A stretch of 64,000 nucleotides of DNA, taken from contig CAVTZY010000014.1 in NCBI GenBank assembly GCA_963739235.1, positions 32,235 to 96,234 of the forward strand. The letters run 5' to 3'. Of the stretch, positions 45,336 to 54,635 are shown piece by piece. The position numbers and the translations under genes are program-made. The notes below the pieces were generated by a model. That model was not told the DNA's origin. It worked only from the letters and a program-made list of their open reading frames with translations, and did not search any database. Position 1 is the first letter of the stretch; the number at the start of each line of letters is the position of its first letter. This DNA is from JAFNAG01 sp963739235 (GTDB lineage Bacteria; Acidobacteriota; UBA6911).

Positions 45336-46973
45336 ATGATCCGGATACGAGAAAAGCTCCGCTGCTTTTTCCATAGACGTTCGATCTCTCTCAGGCTCTA
45401 TCTCATCGTTGTTCCCGCAACTACCCTGGCAATTTCTCTAATCACCTATATCGACAGCCACCTTGTCACCAGCCTGCTGGAGAGAGAGGTCCGGGACAAT
45501 ACACAAACTGTTGCCAGCCAGCTTGCTGCTGACCTCTCCCGGAGAGATGCGCTCCTCACCAGGGAAGGAATGCACCCCTGGCTCGCCGAGCTCGTGGAAA
45601 CGAACGCCTTCATCACGCGCATCGAGGTTTTTCGTCTGATCGATGGCAGTCTCAGCCGCATCGATACGACCACAAGCTCCACAGCGCCGTCTGCCCTCAT
45701 CGATGAGACCACGGTGGTAAAAATTGGGAAGCCGGCTGTCCTTCCCCAATATCATGATCGGGAGCGCACCTTGAAGGTAATCGTCCCGATCCGGCCCGCC
45801 AGCAACACCGTTCAGGGATGCGTGAGTGTGACGGGGTCGTTTTACCAAGCCGATTTTGTTTCGCAAATGCACTACCGTATCGACCTATTCCTGATACCGG
45901 CATCCATCGTCATGCTTGTCCTGCTGCTTCACCTCCTTTTTGCCCGCGGCCTGATCGGCCGCATCAGCCGCCTGGGACTTGCCATGACCCAGGCAAGGAG
46001 TGGCGCACTGGAGAAGAAAGCGCCTGTGGATCGCCTTGACGAGCTGGGGGTCATCGCACAGCAGTTCAATGAAACCATGGCCGAGATCGAACGGGCTTCC
46101 CGTGATCGGGATCGGCTGCTCGAAGAGCAAAAGGATTTCAACGCGCAACTAAAGGCCAAGGTCAGTGAAGCCACAAAAGAGCTTTCTATGGCCAACCTTC
46201 AATTGAGCCAGCTCAACCAGGATTTAATTGACGCCCAGCGCCGCTTGACCAGGGTCGAGCGCATGGCGGTCGCGGGCCAAATGGCTGCCGCGTTTGCCCA
46301 CGAGGTCGGCTCGCCGCTGAGCGCAATATCGACCCATCTGGAGCTGATCGCGGAGGAGAAGAGCTGCAATGAAGAAACCCAGCGCCGGATCAGGTTGATT
46401 CAGGAGCAGGTGAATCGCATCACCGGGTTCGTGGAAGAGATGCTGTCAGAAACGCGCGCGGCTGCTCACGCCTACGGCAAGGTTCAGCTCAACGAAATTC
46501 TCAAGCAGCTGCTGCTTTTTCTGGGCCAGCACCTCGAACGTCGCCGGATCCACGTGGAGACCAGGCTTCAGCCGGAATTGCCGGAAATCGAAGCCAATGG
46601 CCAGCAACTCCAGCAGGTTTTCTTGAATCTTTTGAATAATGCCGTCGACGCCATGCCCAATGGTGGAACGGTCGGGGTGGAAACCCGCGCAGAAGATGAC
46701 GCACAGGGCAACAGGGTGGTCGCTGTATCTATTGCGGATAGCGGAGTGGGAATCTCAAACGAGGAGAAGATACGGATCTTCGAGCCGTTTTTCTCCACCA
46801 AGGAACTGGGCCACGGCACCGGGCTGGGGCTGAGCATTGCCGCACGCATCGTGCGCCAGCACGAAGGCACAATCTCCCTCGAAAGTGCGCAGGGGAAGGG
46901 CGCAACCTTTACCATCCGTTTCCCTGCCCAGCCGACGGGCGCGGGCATACCCCAAGAGGTGGACACAAAATGA
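45336..46973 (+). CDS. Membrane sensor histidine kinase (NtrB/AtoS-like)
   Basis: ATG 45336 gives 545 residues. Order: membrane helix near 18-38, a periplasmic sensing segment of about 130 residues, a second helix (LFLIPASIVMLVLLLHLLFA), a HAMP-like linker with coiled coil, then the phospho-acceptor AAAFAHEVGSPLSAI (His322). The ATPase domain follows: NLLNNAVDAM (N box), SIADSGVGIS (G1), FEPFFSTK (F box) and GTGLGLSI (G2). It overlaps the next gene by ATGA, so kinase and regulator form one unit. The HAFAHE/GxPL pattern and sigma-54 partner place it in the NtrB-type group. The signal is probably periplasmic. Confidence 0.9.
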   Translation: MIRIREKLRCFFHRRSISLRLYLIVVPATTLAISLITYIDSHLVTSLLEREVRDNTQTVASQLAADLSRRDALLTREGMHPWLAELVETNAFITRIEVFRLIDGSLSRIDTTTSSTAPSALIDETTVVKIGKPAVLPQYHDRERTLKVIVPIRPASNTVQGCVSVTGSFYQADFVSQMHYRIDLFLIPASIVMLVLLLHLLFARGLIGRISRLGLAMTQARSGALEKKAPVDRLDELGVIAQQFNETMAEIERASRDRDRLLEEQKDFNAQLKAKVSEATKELSMANLQLSQLNQDLIDAQRRLTRVERMAVAGQMAAAFAHEVGSPLSAISTHLELIAEEKSCNEETQRRIRLIQEQVNRITGFVEEMLSETRAAAHAYGKVQLNEILKQLLLFLGQHLERRRIHVETRLQPELPEIEANGQQLQQVFLNLLNNAVDAMPNGGTVGVETRAEDDAQGNRVVAVSIADSGVGISNEEKIRIFEPFFSTKELGHGTGLGLSIAARIVRQHEGTISLESAQGKGATFTIRFPAQPTGAGIPQEVDTK

Positions 46974-48334
46974 ACCAGCCCTTAACCACCCCCGGCAGGA
47001 TTCTGGTTGTGGATGACGATGCCGCATCGCTTTCCTCCTTGGGTGAGGCCATCGCCAAAGAAGGGTATGAGGTCACGCTCGCCGGCAGCGGTGAAGAAGC
47101 GATCAGGCTGGCAGAGGAGCGGGAATTCGATGTGGTCGTCACTGACTTGCGCATGCGCGACGTCGACGGGCTGCAGGTGCTGCGCACCTTTAAGGCAGTT
47201 CGGCCGGAAACTGTTCTCATCGTGATGACCGGGTTCGCCTCGATGGAGACCGTGGTCGATGCTATGTCCGCCGGCGCGTACGATTACATCTCCAAGCCCT
47301 TCCGTCTGGATCAAATGCGCTTGAAAGTGCGCCACTCACTCCAGTATGCCCGGCTCCTGCACGAAAACAAGGACCTCCGCGAACAGGCAAGAGGCCGCAA
47401 TCTGCAGGGCGAGATCATCGGGTCCAGCCCCGCCATGATCGAGGTTTTCAAGACCATCGCCAAGGTGGCGCCCAGCAACGCGACGGTCCTGATCCAGGGC
47501 GAAAGCGGCACCGGCAAGGAGCTGGTCGCACGTTCGATCCACAGGCTGGGCAGCCGTAAGATAAAACCCTTTCAGGCCGTCAACTGCGCATCGGTCACCG
47601 AGAGCCTGCTCGAAAGCGAACTCTTCGGCTTTGTCAAAGGCTCCTTTACCGGCGCGACCGCGTCCAAGCTCGGCGTCTTCGAAGTCGCTGACCATGGTAC
47701 GGTTTTTCTCGACGAAATCGGGGACACGACGCCGGCCATGCAATCCAAGCTCCTGCGCGTGCTGGAATCGGGGGAGATCATGCCTGTGGGAAGCACGAGC
47801 GCAATCCTGGTCGACGTGCGCATCATCGCCGCAACCCATCGTGATTTGACGGACCTTGTCGCTCACCAGAGATTTCGCGAAGATCTTTATTACCGGCTCA
47901 AGGTCGTCACGATCGAGCTGCCTGCTCTACGCGCCCGGATGTCCGACCTCCCACTGCTGTTCGACTTTTTCCTGAAGAAATACTCGGCCAGAGCGGGGAA
48001 AACGCTGGCGGTCCATCCTGGAGTCCTGTCCTGCCTGCAGAGTTACCAATGGCCCGGAAACGTCCGCCAGCTCGAAAATGTGGTCGAGCGTGCCGTGGCG
48101 CTCAACACCTCGGGGGTGTTCGCCATCGAGGATCTCCCGGAAGAAATGCAGACCGCCTCTCAAAAGCCGCGCCCGGCGGGCACGGGCTCCTGGCCTACTT
48201 TGGCTAAGATGGAGGATCGCTATATTCAGGAGGTAATCCAGGCTACCGGCGGCAACCTGACCCGCGCAGCCGAAATGCTCGGCATCGACCGCCGGACTCT
48301 CTACCGTCGCATCAGCAAGAGCGCCGAGGAATAG
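46970..48334 (+). CDS. Sigma-54-dependent response regulator (NtrC family)
   Basis: The 454-residue protein has a receiver (acidic pair VVDDD, phospho-acceptor Asp59 in VVVTDLRM, Lys109 in ISKPF) and an AAA+ domain. That domain has Walker A GESGTGKE (177-184), the sigma-54-contact loop GSFTGA (224-229, Ser in place of the usual Ala) and Walker B TVFLDEIG (Asp248). A Fis-type helix-turn-helix (GGNLTRAAEMLGIDRRTLYR) ends the protein. It activates sigma-54 promoters. An almost ideal one lies 417 bases downstream, before htrA. Confidence 0.93.
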   Translation: MNQPLTTPGRILVVDDDAASLSSLGEAIAKEGYEVTLAGSGEEAIRLAEEREFDVVVTDLRMRDVDGLQVLRTFKAVRPETVLIVMTGFASMETVVDAMSAGAYDYISKPFRLDQMRLKVRHSLQYARLLHENKDLREQARGRNLQGEIIGSSPAMIEVFKTIAKVAPSNATVLIQGESGTGKELVARSIHRLGSRKIKPFQAVNCASVTESLLESELFGFVKGSFTGATASKLGVFEVADHGTVFLDEIGDTTPAMQSKLLRVLESGEIMPVGSTSAILVDVRIIAATHRDLTDLVAHQRFREDLYYRLKVVTIELPALRARMSDLPLLFDFFLKKYSARAGKTLAVHPGVLSCLQSYQWPGNVRQLENVVERAVALNTSGVFAIEDLPEEMQTASQKPRPAGTGSWPTLAKMEDRYIQEVIQATGGNLTRAAEMLGIDRRTLYRRISKSAEE

Positions 48335-48828
48335 CCGTCACCCGGCGTCGATTCCGAGCTCCGACGCTCCCAGTCATCTTCTTGCTGCGTTCCGTCCAGT
48401 TTCTGCCAGGTACCAAGCATTCAACAGCTGAACGCAGAGGTCGCTGAGGCCGCAGAGAAAGGCCAGGCAAGAAAGTCCTCCGCGCCTTCTACGTTAAGGT
48501 TTTTGGCACCGGCCGTACCGATTCATGCTTCTCGTGACTCTCATCCCCGCCTGGGTTCAATTCCTTTGCGACGTTTTTGCCACAACCATCGCAAAACTGT
48601 CACAGTATGGGACAAGCATAACGTTTTCAATAATTTATTGAGACTTGGCTGTTTTTGCTCCTGCGATTGGGGCAGAAGTGTACATAGATCCCATTCCTGA
48701 AAAAGTGTGCAAATTCATGCAGAAATACAACTTACGTCCGTAATACCGGCTGGCACGCTTCATGCTATGGAGGGTGTCGGGCAAGGATGGAACCTTCCCA
48801 CTGCGATTATGAGTAAGGGAGGGAAAAA
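48335..48828. other. Regulatory intergenic region before htrA
   Basis: It contains a GCAGAGG-type repeat (about 48431-48498), dyads upstream of the sigma-54 promoter (TTGCGA 48566 / TCGCAA 48589, and TGTC-N9-GACA 48598-48614) that could be activator sites, and the promoter itself. No gene is seen. Confidence 0.5.
48751..48766 (+). promoter_or_regulatory. Sigma-54 promoter of the HtrA protease gene
   Basis: TGGCACGCTTCATGCT matches the sigma-54 consensus (TGGCAC-N5-TTGCW). The invariant GG (48752-48753) and GC (48764-48765) are exactly 12 bases apart. Transcription would start near 48777, leaving a leader of about 52 bases. The neighbouring gene encodes a sigma-54 activator. Confidence 0.8.
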
Positions 48829-50328
48829 ATGAGAGATCTAACAAGACGTACGAAAATAGGACAGCCTGGTTTTGGGCATGGATTTGCCCTCGGCCTGGCG
48901 ATGCTTTTGCTGATTCTCGGTGGGGCCATGGGCTTCAAGGCAGCCTATGATTTAGGAGCTTCCAAAGCCGTTTCGGGTGCAGCCGTTGCCACGGCGAGCA
49001 ACCCGGTTGAGTTGAGCAGGGGCTTTGAGGCGGTGGCCAAGGAAGTCGAAGGGGCGGTAGTCAACATCAATACCGAGCAGATTATCCACAACGCTGCCGG
49101 GGACATGGTAGGTCCTTTCAGCCGGTTCTTTGGCGGCCAGGATCCGTTCGGGTCATTTTTCAGGCAGATGCCGCGCGACCTGAAGCAGAAAAGCCTTGGT
49201 TCCGGTTTCCTGGTCGATCCGAGCGGCTACATTCTCACCAACGACCATGTCGTGGACCATGCGTCCTCGATCAAAGTCAAGCTCGCCGACAACCGAATTC
49301 TGGATGCGAAGGTCGTGGGTATCGATGCACAGACGGACCTCGCGGTTTTGAAAATCAGCGGTTCGAATTTCCCGACGCTGCATTTGGGGGATTCCGACCA
49401 GGTACAGGTGGGGGATTGGGTGCTGGCTTTCGGCAGTCCGTTTGGGCTGCAAAAAACAATGACAGCAGGAATCATCAGCGCCAAAGGACGGGTGATTGGA
49501 GCCGGACCTTATGACAATTTCCTGCAGACCGATGCCGCAATCAACCCGGGCAACAGCGGGGGGCCGCTGGTCAATCTCAATGGCGAGGTGATTGGCATCA
49601 ACACCATGATCGCCAGTGACAACGGCGGCTTCCAGGGCATAGGGTTCGCCATCCCGTCGTCCATGGCCAACCGGGTATATGGCCAGATTGTAAAGAACGG
49701 GAAAGTGACGCGGGGTTGGCTCGGAGTCACAATTCAGAGCATGACTCCCGAACTGGCGAAGAGCTTCAACATTAGCCCCGACAAGGGAGCACTGGTCGCG
49801 GATGTTCAGGCGAATAGCCCGGCTGCCAAAGCTGGACTGCAATCGGGCGACGTGATTTTGACTTACAACGGCAAACAGATCAGCAGTTCCAATGATCTCT
49901 CGCTCGCGGTCGCCGACACGAAGGTCGGCGAGCCGGCGAATTTGAAGGTTTTGCGCGCCGGCAAGGAAATGAGCTTCGAGGTCAGGATCGGGGAGAGGCC
50001 TGCTGACGTGGCCGAAAGCTTCCAGTCCTCGGGCACCCAGAGGCATGGAAAGCTCGGAATGACTGTCGAAAACATCACTCCTCAAGCCGCGCGCCAGATG
50101 AACCTGTCAGCCAGCGTTGGGGCACTCGTAACCGAGGTCCAGCCGGGCAGTCCGTCAGATGAAGCCGGCGTCCGTCCCGGGGATGTGATTCGGGCCATCA
50201 ACCAGGACACGGTGAACAACGCTTCCGACCTGATGGCTGCGGTACAGAGGTTGAAGAGCGGAGACGTGGCCAGGTTAAAGGTGATCCGGAATGACCAGAT
50301 CCTGTTCCTGGCCCTCGAGCTATCCTGA
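48829..50328 (+). CDS. HtrA/DegP-type periplasmic serine protease
   Basis: The 499-residue protein is preceded by GGGAGGG at a good distance from the ATG. One N-terminal helix (about 19-36) directs it to the periplasm or anchors it. The trypsin-like domain carries the triad His140 (TNDHVV), Asp170 (QTDLAVL) and Ser243 (GNSGGPL). Two PDZ domains follow (GWLGVTIQSMTPELAKSF; KLGMTVENITPQAARQMN). It degrades or refolds damaged envelope proteins. The sigma-54 promoter ties it to the adjacent two-component system. A strong intrinsic terminator follows. Confidence 0.95.
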   Translation: MRDLTRRTKIGQPGFGHGFALGLAMLLLILGGAMGFKAAYDLGASKAVSGAAVATASNPVELSRGFEAVAKEVEGAVVNINTEQIIHNAAGDMVGPFSRFFGGQDPFGSFFRQMPRDLKQKSLGSGFLVDPSGYILTNDHVVDHASSIKVKLADNRILDAKVVGIDAQTDLAVLKISGSNFPTLHLGDSDQVQVGDWVLAFGSPFGLQKTMTAGIISAKGRVIGAGPYDNFLQTDAAINPGNSGGPLVNLNGEVIGINTMIASDNGGFQGIGFAIPSSMANRVYGQIVKNGKVTRGWLGVTIQSMTPELAKSFNISPDKGALVADVQANSPAAKAGLQSGDVILTYNGKQISSSNDLSLAVADTKVGEPANLKVLRAGKEMSFEVRIGERPADVAESFQSSGTQRHGKLGMTVENITPQAARQMNLSASVGALVTEVQPGSPSDEAGVRPGDVIRAINQDTVNNASDLMAAVQRLKSGDVARLKVIRNDQILFLALELS

Positions 50329-50355
50329 CACCGAGAAACAACTGCACAGCACGTT

Positions 50356-50398
50356 GGGCAGGGTCCCATTCAGATCGGGGCCCTGCCCGGTTTATTTT
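50356..50398 (+). terminator. Intrinsic terminator after htrA
   Basis: A 12-bp stem (GGGCAGGGTCCC / GGGGCCCTGCCC with one G-U pair), a 9-base loop, then TTTATTTT. Confidence 0.85.
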
Positions 50399-50602
50399 AG
50401 GTCTGTTCCTCCAGATTCCTCGATTTCTCCTTCTTCCGATTCCTCAGGGCGCGGATTTGTTTATAATAAGGTCGCAGCCTGCGGCCCTCAGTCTGCCTCG
50501 ATAAAGGCCGGCGAGCTGGCAAGTGGATGCAGGTTATGGTGGATCATAGCCAGCACAACATCGGCTGACGGGTATTACTTTGCGGATTCGACCAGAATAG
50601 TC

Positions 50603-52807
50603 ATGGAAGCTCTTCTCCTCAGGTACGGTTATCTCCTGTTGTTCTTTGGTGTGATGGTCGAAGGGGAGGTTTTTCTGCTGGGCGCCGCGTTTCTTGCCCA
50701 CCGTGGCATTCTCTACCTGCCGCTCGTCATGCTGATTGCCGTTTCAGCGAACTCCACAGCGAATCAGATCTACTATTTGATGGCGCGCGCGCGCGGGCGC
50801 GCCTGGTTGGAAAATCGATTCCGCGATAATCCTCATTTCCAGAGGGTCGAGAATTGGATGAAACGGTATGCTAACTGGATGCTGATCGGCAGCCGTTTCG
50901 CCTTCGGCTTCCGCATTATCATCCCGGCAGCGTGCGGGGCATTTGGCATGCCGATCCTGCGCTACACGGCTCTCAACTGGACCGCTGGCATCCTGTGGGC
51001 GATCCCTACATCTCTCCTGGGATTCTATTTTGGCGATCTGGCCCAGCGAATGCTCTCCGGCATCGCGCGCTACGAGTGGTGGATCGTGCTGGGATTGGCG
51101 TTGCTGGCAGCTCTGTTGCTGGTCTTCCGGCATATCCGGCACGAGGAGTGGTTCGAAGATTTCGAGCTCTCCGACCTCCACATCCTGGCGCCGTCTTTGA
51201 TCGCATGCATGGGCGCTCTGAACCTCCTTTCGGCAATTTGGCCGCGATCTGGCGCCACATTCCAAGGCCTGCGGGCATGGCTCCCGCTGGCGGTTGCGCA
51301 GCCGAGGCGACCCCTGCTGATTTTTGCCGGCATCGCGCTCCTGCAGGTGACGCGCAGCCTGGCGAAGCGTAAGGAACTCGCCTGGTACATCGCCGTGCTT
51401 GCTCTGCTGGTCTCCATCGTGACTCACATCACCCACGCGCTCGATCTTCAGCACTCGCTGGTCGCAGGTCTCCTGCTCCTCTACCTGTTTTATTTTCGCA
51501 AGCGCTACTATGCCCGCACCGATCCGGCTTCGCTGCGGCGGGTTCTGTGGGTATTCCCGTTACTTTTTGCAGTGGTGTTTTTATACGGTTACATCGGCCT
51601 GAATCGCAGGGCTGACAGTTATCAATGGCTTAATCACTCCAGCCCCATCAAAGAGGCTTTTCGTTCGGGAATCCTCATTGTCGAACCCCAGGTGGCCGCC
51701 AAGACCGCAAGTGCATCACGTTTCTTGGGGTCGCTCCAGATCGCAGGGTGGCTCGCCCGTATGTATCTCCTATTTCTGATCTTGCGCCCCGTGATCATGC
51801 GGCGCAGGATGGAAGCCAATCCGGGCGTTATTCAAGATATTTTCCACAAACATGGCCGCTTTTCGCCCGCTGCATTTGCGATTCAGAGCGACAAGCACCA
51901 CCTGCTGGCGGCAGAAGGCCAGGGCCTGGTAGCGTATGCAACTCGCGGAAATGTGGCTTTCGCCTGTGGGGACCCCTTGGCTTCTGAAGATCAGTTCAAA
52001 ACCACGGTTCTGGGTTACCTGGAATACTGTGAGCACAATGGCTGGACGGCATGCATCTATGATGCCTCGGAAGTCAACCTGCCCCTATATCAATCCTTTG
52101 ATCTGCGCTCCATCAAAATAGCGGAAGAGGCCATCCTCGATTTAAGGGAGTTTTCACTGGCAGGAGGCAAGAGGGCCCATCTTCGAACCATGGTGCACAA
52201 GATCGCCAAGACGGGCATGACGGTGCATCGTTACGATGGCAGCCAGCGCACAGATGCTGCCACAGGCGAGCAGCTTGAATTCATCTCCCAGGAATGGCTT
52301 TCCGAGAAGCACATGGGCGAAGGGGGCTTCACCCTGGGGCGGTTCTCGCTGGATTCCTTGAAGGATGTGCCGGTGTTCTTTTCGATATTGGACGGCAAGG
52401 TCCAGGCGTTTTGCTCCTGGTTGCCTTATCGCGGCCACACGGCGGTGGTCCTGGACCTGATGCGGCGGCGCACCCAATCCCCTCCCGGCACTATGGATCA
52501 GCTGATCGCAGAATCGCTGTTGCAGCTTCAGGCGGAAGGATTTTGCGAGGCAAGTCTCGCGAATGCCCCGCTGCAGAGCATCCCGGAATCGCAGGGAACG
52601 CTCGAGCGGGGTATGGCGCTGCTCTTCGAAAACATAAACTCGGTTTACGGATACAAAAACCTATTTCAGTTCAAAAACAAGTTTGCGCCCCACTGGGAAG
52701 GACGACATTTGATCTATCCAAGAGGCGCGGACATGCTGCGGGTGGCCCATGCCCTGACCTCGGTCCATAGCTCAAGCGGCCTGTGGCAGCTGATATTCAG
52801 GAGCTAG
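50603..52807 (+). CDS. DedA-MprF fusion: membrane protein with lysyl-PG-synthase-type C-terminus
   Basis: ATG 50603 is used because it opens the first membrane helix; the frame is open well upstream but without coding character. The first 190 or so residues of 734 are a DedA/VTT domain (LLFFGVMVEGEVFLLGAAFL, then GSRFAFGFRIIIPAACGAFG with the conserved basic Arg-Pro/Gly loop). The middle has about eight further helices. From about residue 410 the protein matches the cytoplasmic GNAT-like aminoacyl-lipid synthase domain of MprF (GNVAFACGDPLASEDQFKTT, VLDLMRRRTQSPPGTMDQLI, GYKNLFQFKNKFAPHWEGRH). MprF adds amino acids to phosphatidylglycerol and flips the product; DedA proteins handle lipid carriers or flipping. 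Here a DedA domain may replace or add to the flippase. Confidence 0.85.
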   Translation: MEALLLRYGYLLLFFGVMVEGEVFLLGAAFLAHRGILYLPLVMLIAVSANSTANQIYYLMARARGRAWLENRFRDNPHFQRVENWMKRYANWMLIGSRFAFGFRIIIPAACGAFGMPILRYTALNWTAGILWAIPTSLLGFYFGDLAQRMLSGIARYEWWIVLGLALLAALLLVFRHIRHEEWFEDFELSDLHILAPSLIACMGALNLLSAIWPRSGATFQGLRAWLPLAVAQPRRPLLIFAGIALLQVTRSLAKRKELAWYIAVLALLVSIVTHITHALDLQHSLVAGLLLLYLFYFRKRYYARTDPASLRRVLWVFPLLFAVVFLYGYIGLNRRADSYQWLNHSSPIKEAFRSGILIVEPQVAAKTASASRFLGSLQIAGWLARMYLLFLILRPVIMRRRMEANPGVIQDIFHKHGRFSPAAFAIQSDKHHLLAAEGQGLVAYATRGNVAFACGDPLASEDQFKTTVLGYLEYCEHNGWTACIYDASEVNLPLYQSFDLRSIKIAEEAILDLREFSLAGGKRAHLRTMVHKIAKTGMTVHRYDGSQRTDAATGEQLEFISQEWLSEKHMGEGGFTLGRFSLDSLKDVPVFFSILDGKVQAFCSWLPYRGHTAVVLDLMRRRTQSPPGTMDQLIAESLLQLQAEGFCEASLANAPLQSIPESQGTLERGMALLFENINSVYGYKNLFQFKNKFAPHWEGRHLIYPRGADMLRVAHALTSVHSSSGLWQLIFRS

Positions 52808-52837
52808 GAACCGGCCCGAAAATCCGATACGAGCCCC

Positions 52838-54109
52838 CTAAATCAGGGAGCGCAGGAGACGCCATCCCAGCTTGGTGCCTTCTCTTATCGGGAATCGTGT
52901 GGAGGCATAGATGGCGTGCATTCGCTCGGAGTCCGTGTCCCTGTGCGCCGTACCCAGGATGAGTCCCGCCACGATCCGGCCCGAGAACTGGGTGAGCGAA
53001 ACGCCGACCCCACCATACCCGATGTTCAGAATCACATCCGGCATCTTTTTCAGGGCTCGGATGATCGGCACATGCGTCCGGGTCTCATGATATGGGCCGC
53101 CCCAGGCCGCCTCGATATCTGCGTCGCGCAGGAGGGGAAAATGGCGTATCATCTGCGTTCGCAGGCGCCGGTGGCAGGGTTCGTCGCGATCCGAAAGCGC
53201 CTCTGCAGTGGCATCCGGCCGATCAAATCCGCCAAACATCAGCCGGTTCTGATACCGCCGTGCATAAAAGTATTCCCTTCCGATGTTTACAATCGTCTGG
53301 TTTTCAAGGCCAAGTTGGTCCAGGGACGATCGATCAAGCGGGGCGGTTGCCAGCATATAGGTAATCACCGGCTTGGGAATGCGCTGGTTAAGTCCGAGCT
53401 GATGCGTGTAGGCATTCGTCGCGACGATCACCTTGCCGGCCTTCACGCAGGCACCGGCATGGGTCAGCACATCCACGCCGGTGTGCGCCGGACGCAGGCC
53501 AGTCACGCGCGTGTTTTCATAAAGGCGGATGCCGAGCCGCTGGACGTATCGCCGCAACCCTTGCACGAGAGCAAGCGGCTGGATGGCATACCCATCCAGC
53601 ACATAACCTCCATGCGCAGGGTAAGGAATGGTCGCGCGCAGCTCAGCCGGTGTTGCAATATGACCGGGAACGCCGGCCAGCAGGCATCGTTCGCCGATGA
53701 GCGCGACTTGGCGTTGATAGAGGCCGCCCGCTCCCGTGGTGATGATCTTCGACGGGCGCAAGTCACAAGCGATTGCCTCGCTTTGCATCAGCTGGATGAA
53801 AGACGCCGTCTCTCCGGCGATGTAGCGTGAGGCAAATCGGATGTCATCAAGCCGCTGCGGGCTTGCCGAACAATCGATCAGCCAGGTAATCGGAAGAAAG
53901 GGAGAGAGGATGCCTGCGTTACGCCCGCTCGCGCCGGACCCAACCTGGTCACGCTCCACGAGGGCAATATCCAAGGATCGATCCGCCTCTTTGAGATGGC
54001 GCGCGCAGGACAGTCCGGCGAATCCACCCCCGACGATGGCCACATCCGCGCGTACTGTGCCTTCAAGTTGCGGCGCAGATGGAGAATCAGGGGCACTCCA
54101 TAAAACCAT
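52838..54109 (-). CDS. FAD-dependent amino-acid/amine oxidoreductase (DAO family)
   Basis: ATG 54109 is preferred (GGGAG about nine bases upstream; TTG 54118 is also possible), giving 423 residues. The N-terminus has the FAD-binding ADVAIVGGGFAGLSCARHL, then SGRNAGI, and the C-terminus has NIGYGGVGVSLTQFSGRIVA, both typical of glycine/D-amino-acid and gamma-glutamylputrescine oxidases. It oxidises an amine or amino acid with FAD. The substrate is not resolved. It is convergent with the DedA-MprF gene. Confidence 0.85.
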   Translation of the reverse strand: MVLWSAPDSPSAPQLEGTVRADVAIVGGGFAGLSCARHLKEADRSLDIALVERDQVGSGASGRNAGILSPFLPITWLIDCSASPQRLDDIRFASRYIAGETASFIQLMQSEAIACDLRPSKIITTGAGGLYQRQVALIGERCLLAGVPGHIATPAELRATIPYPAHGGYVLDGYAIQPLALVQGLRRYVQRLGIRLYENTRVTGLRPAHTGVDVLTHAGACVKAGKVIVATNAYTHQLGLNQRIPKPVITYMLATAPLDRSSLDQLGLENQTIVNIGREYFYARRYQNRLMFGGFDRPDATAEALSDRDEPCHRRLRTQMIRHFPLLRDADIEAAWGGPYHETRTHVPIIRALKKMPDVILNIGYGGVGVSLTQFSGRIVAGLILGTAHRDTDSERMHAIYASTRFPIREGTKLGWRLLRSLI

Positions 54110-54230
54110 CGGGTGCAACTCCCGTGCATGGTTATTCTACGAGGCAGTTGCCGAATCTTTTTTGACATGAGGCCAGGATGCGCCCCTGGTTTTCCCGGTA
54201 TTCAGAAGTACCGGGTGGCGTGGCGGCGCA

Positions 54231-54635
54231 CTACTTTTTGCGGGTAAGATCCAGGCTGCCGTAGTCGCCGGATTCCATGCTCCATGCCCCCATCAGCTTG
54301 TTGCCCTCCACCTTATCGCTAATGACATCGAGTCTGGCTTTGACTTTCACTCTGTCATTCCCTATAGGCATCATGAACTCAAAGCTGAAACTGTCTTCAT
54401 CCTCGATCTTGAAGTTTTCCAAGGAGACCGCTTTGGCCGTGGCCACGGTGATCGTGCCGGTATAGGAGGTTCCTGCCTTTTTCAGGACCAGCGTTACAGG
54501 ATCTTCATTAGGAGTATTGGGGAAATCCGTTGTCCCCACCCAGGTTGCACTGATGTCCGGGAACTGTGCGAAAAGTACACCGGCCATAACGGTTACGAGT
54601 AATCCCAAAAGGGCAAGAATGGTCGCTCTTTTCAT
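54231..54635 (-). CDS. Small secreted protein, unknown function
   Basis: The 134-residue product has a signal peptide (KRATILALLGLLVTVMAGVL) and a strong GGAGGA ribosome site. The mature part is a predicted all-beta domain (ISATWVGTTDF, VTLVLKKAGTSYTGTITVA, DSFSFEFMMPIGNDRVKVKA) of about 110 residues, similar in feel to small lipocalin-like or calycin-type periplasmic proteins, though no family is claimed. Confidence 0.75.
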   Translation of the reverse strand: MKRATILALLGLLVTVMAGVLFAQFPDISATWVGTTDFPNTPNEDPVTLVLKKAGTSYTGTITVATAKAVSLENFKIEDEDSFSFEFMMPIGNDRVKVKARLDVISDKVEGNKLMGAWSMESGDYGSLDLTRKK

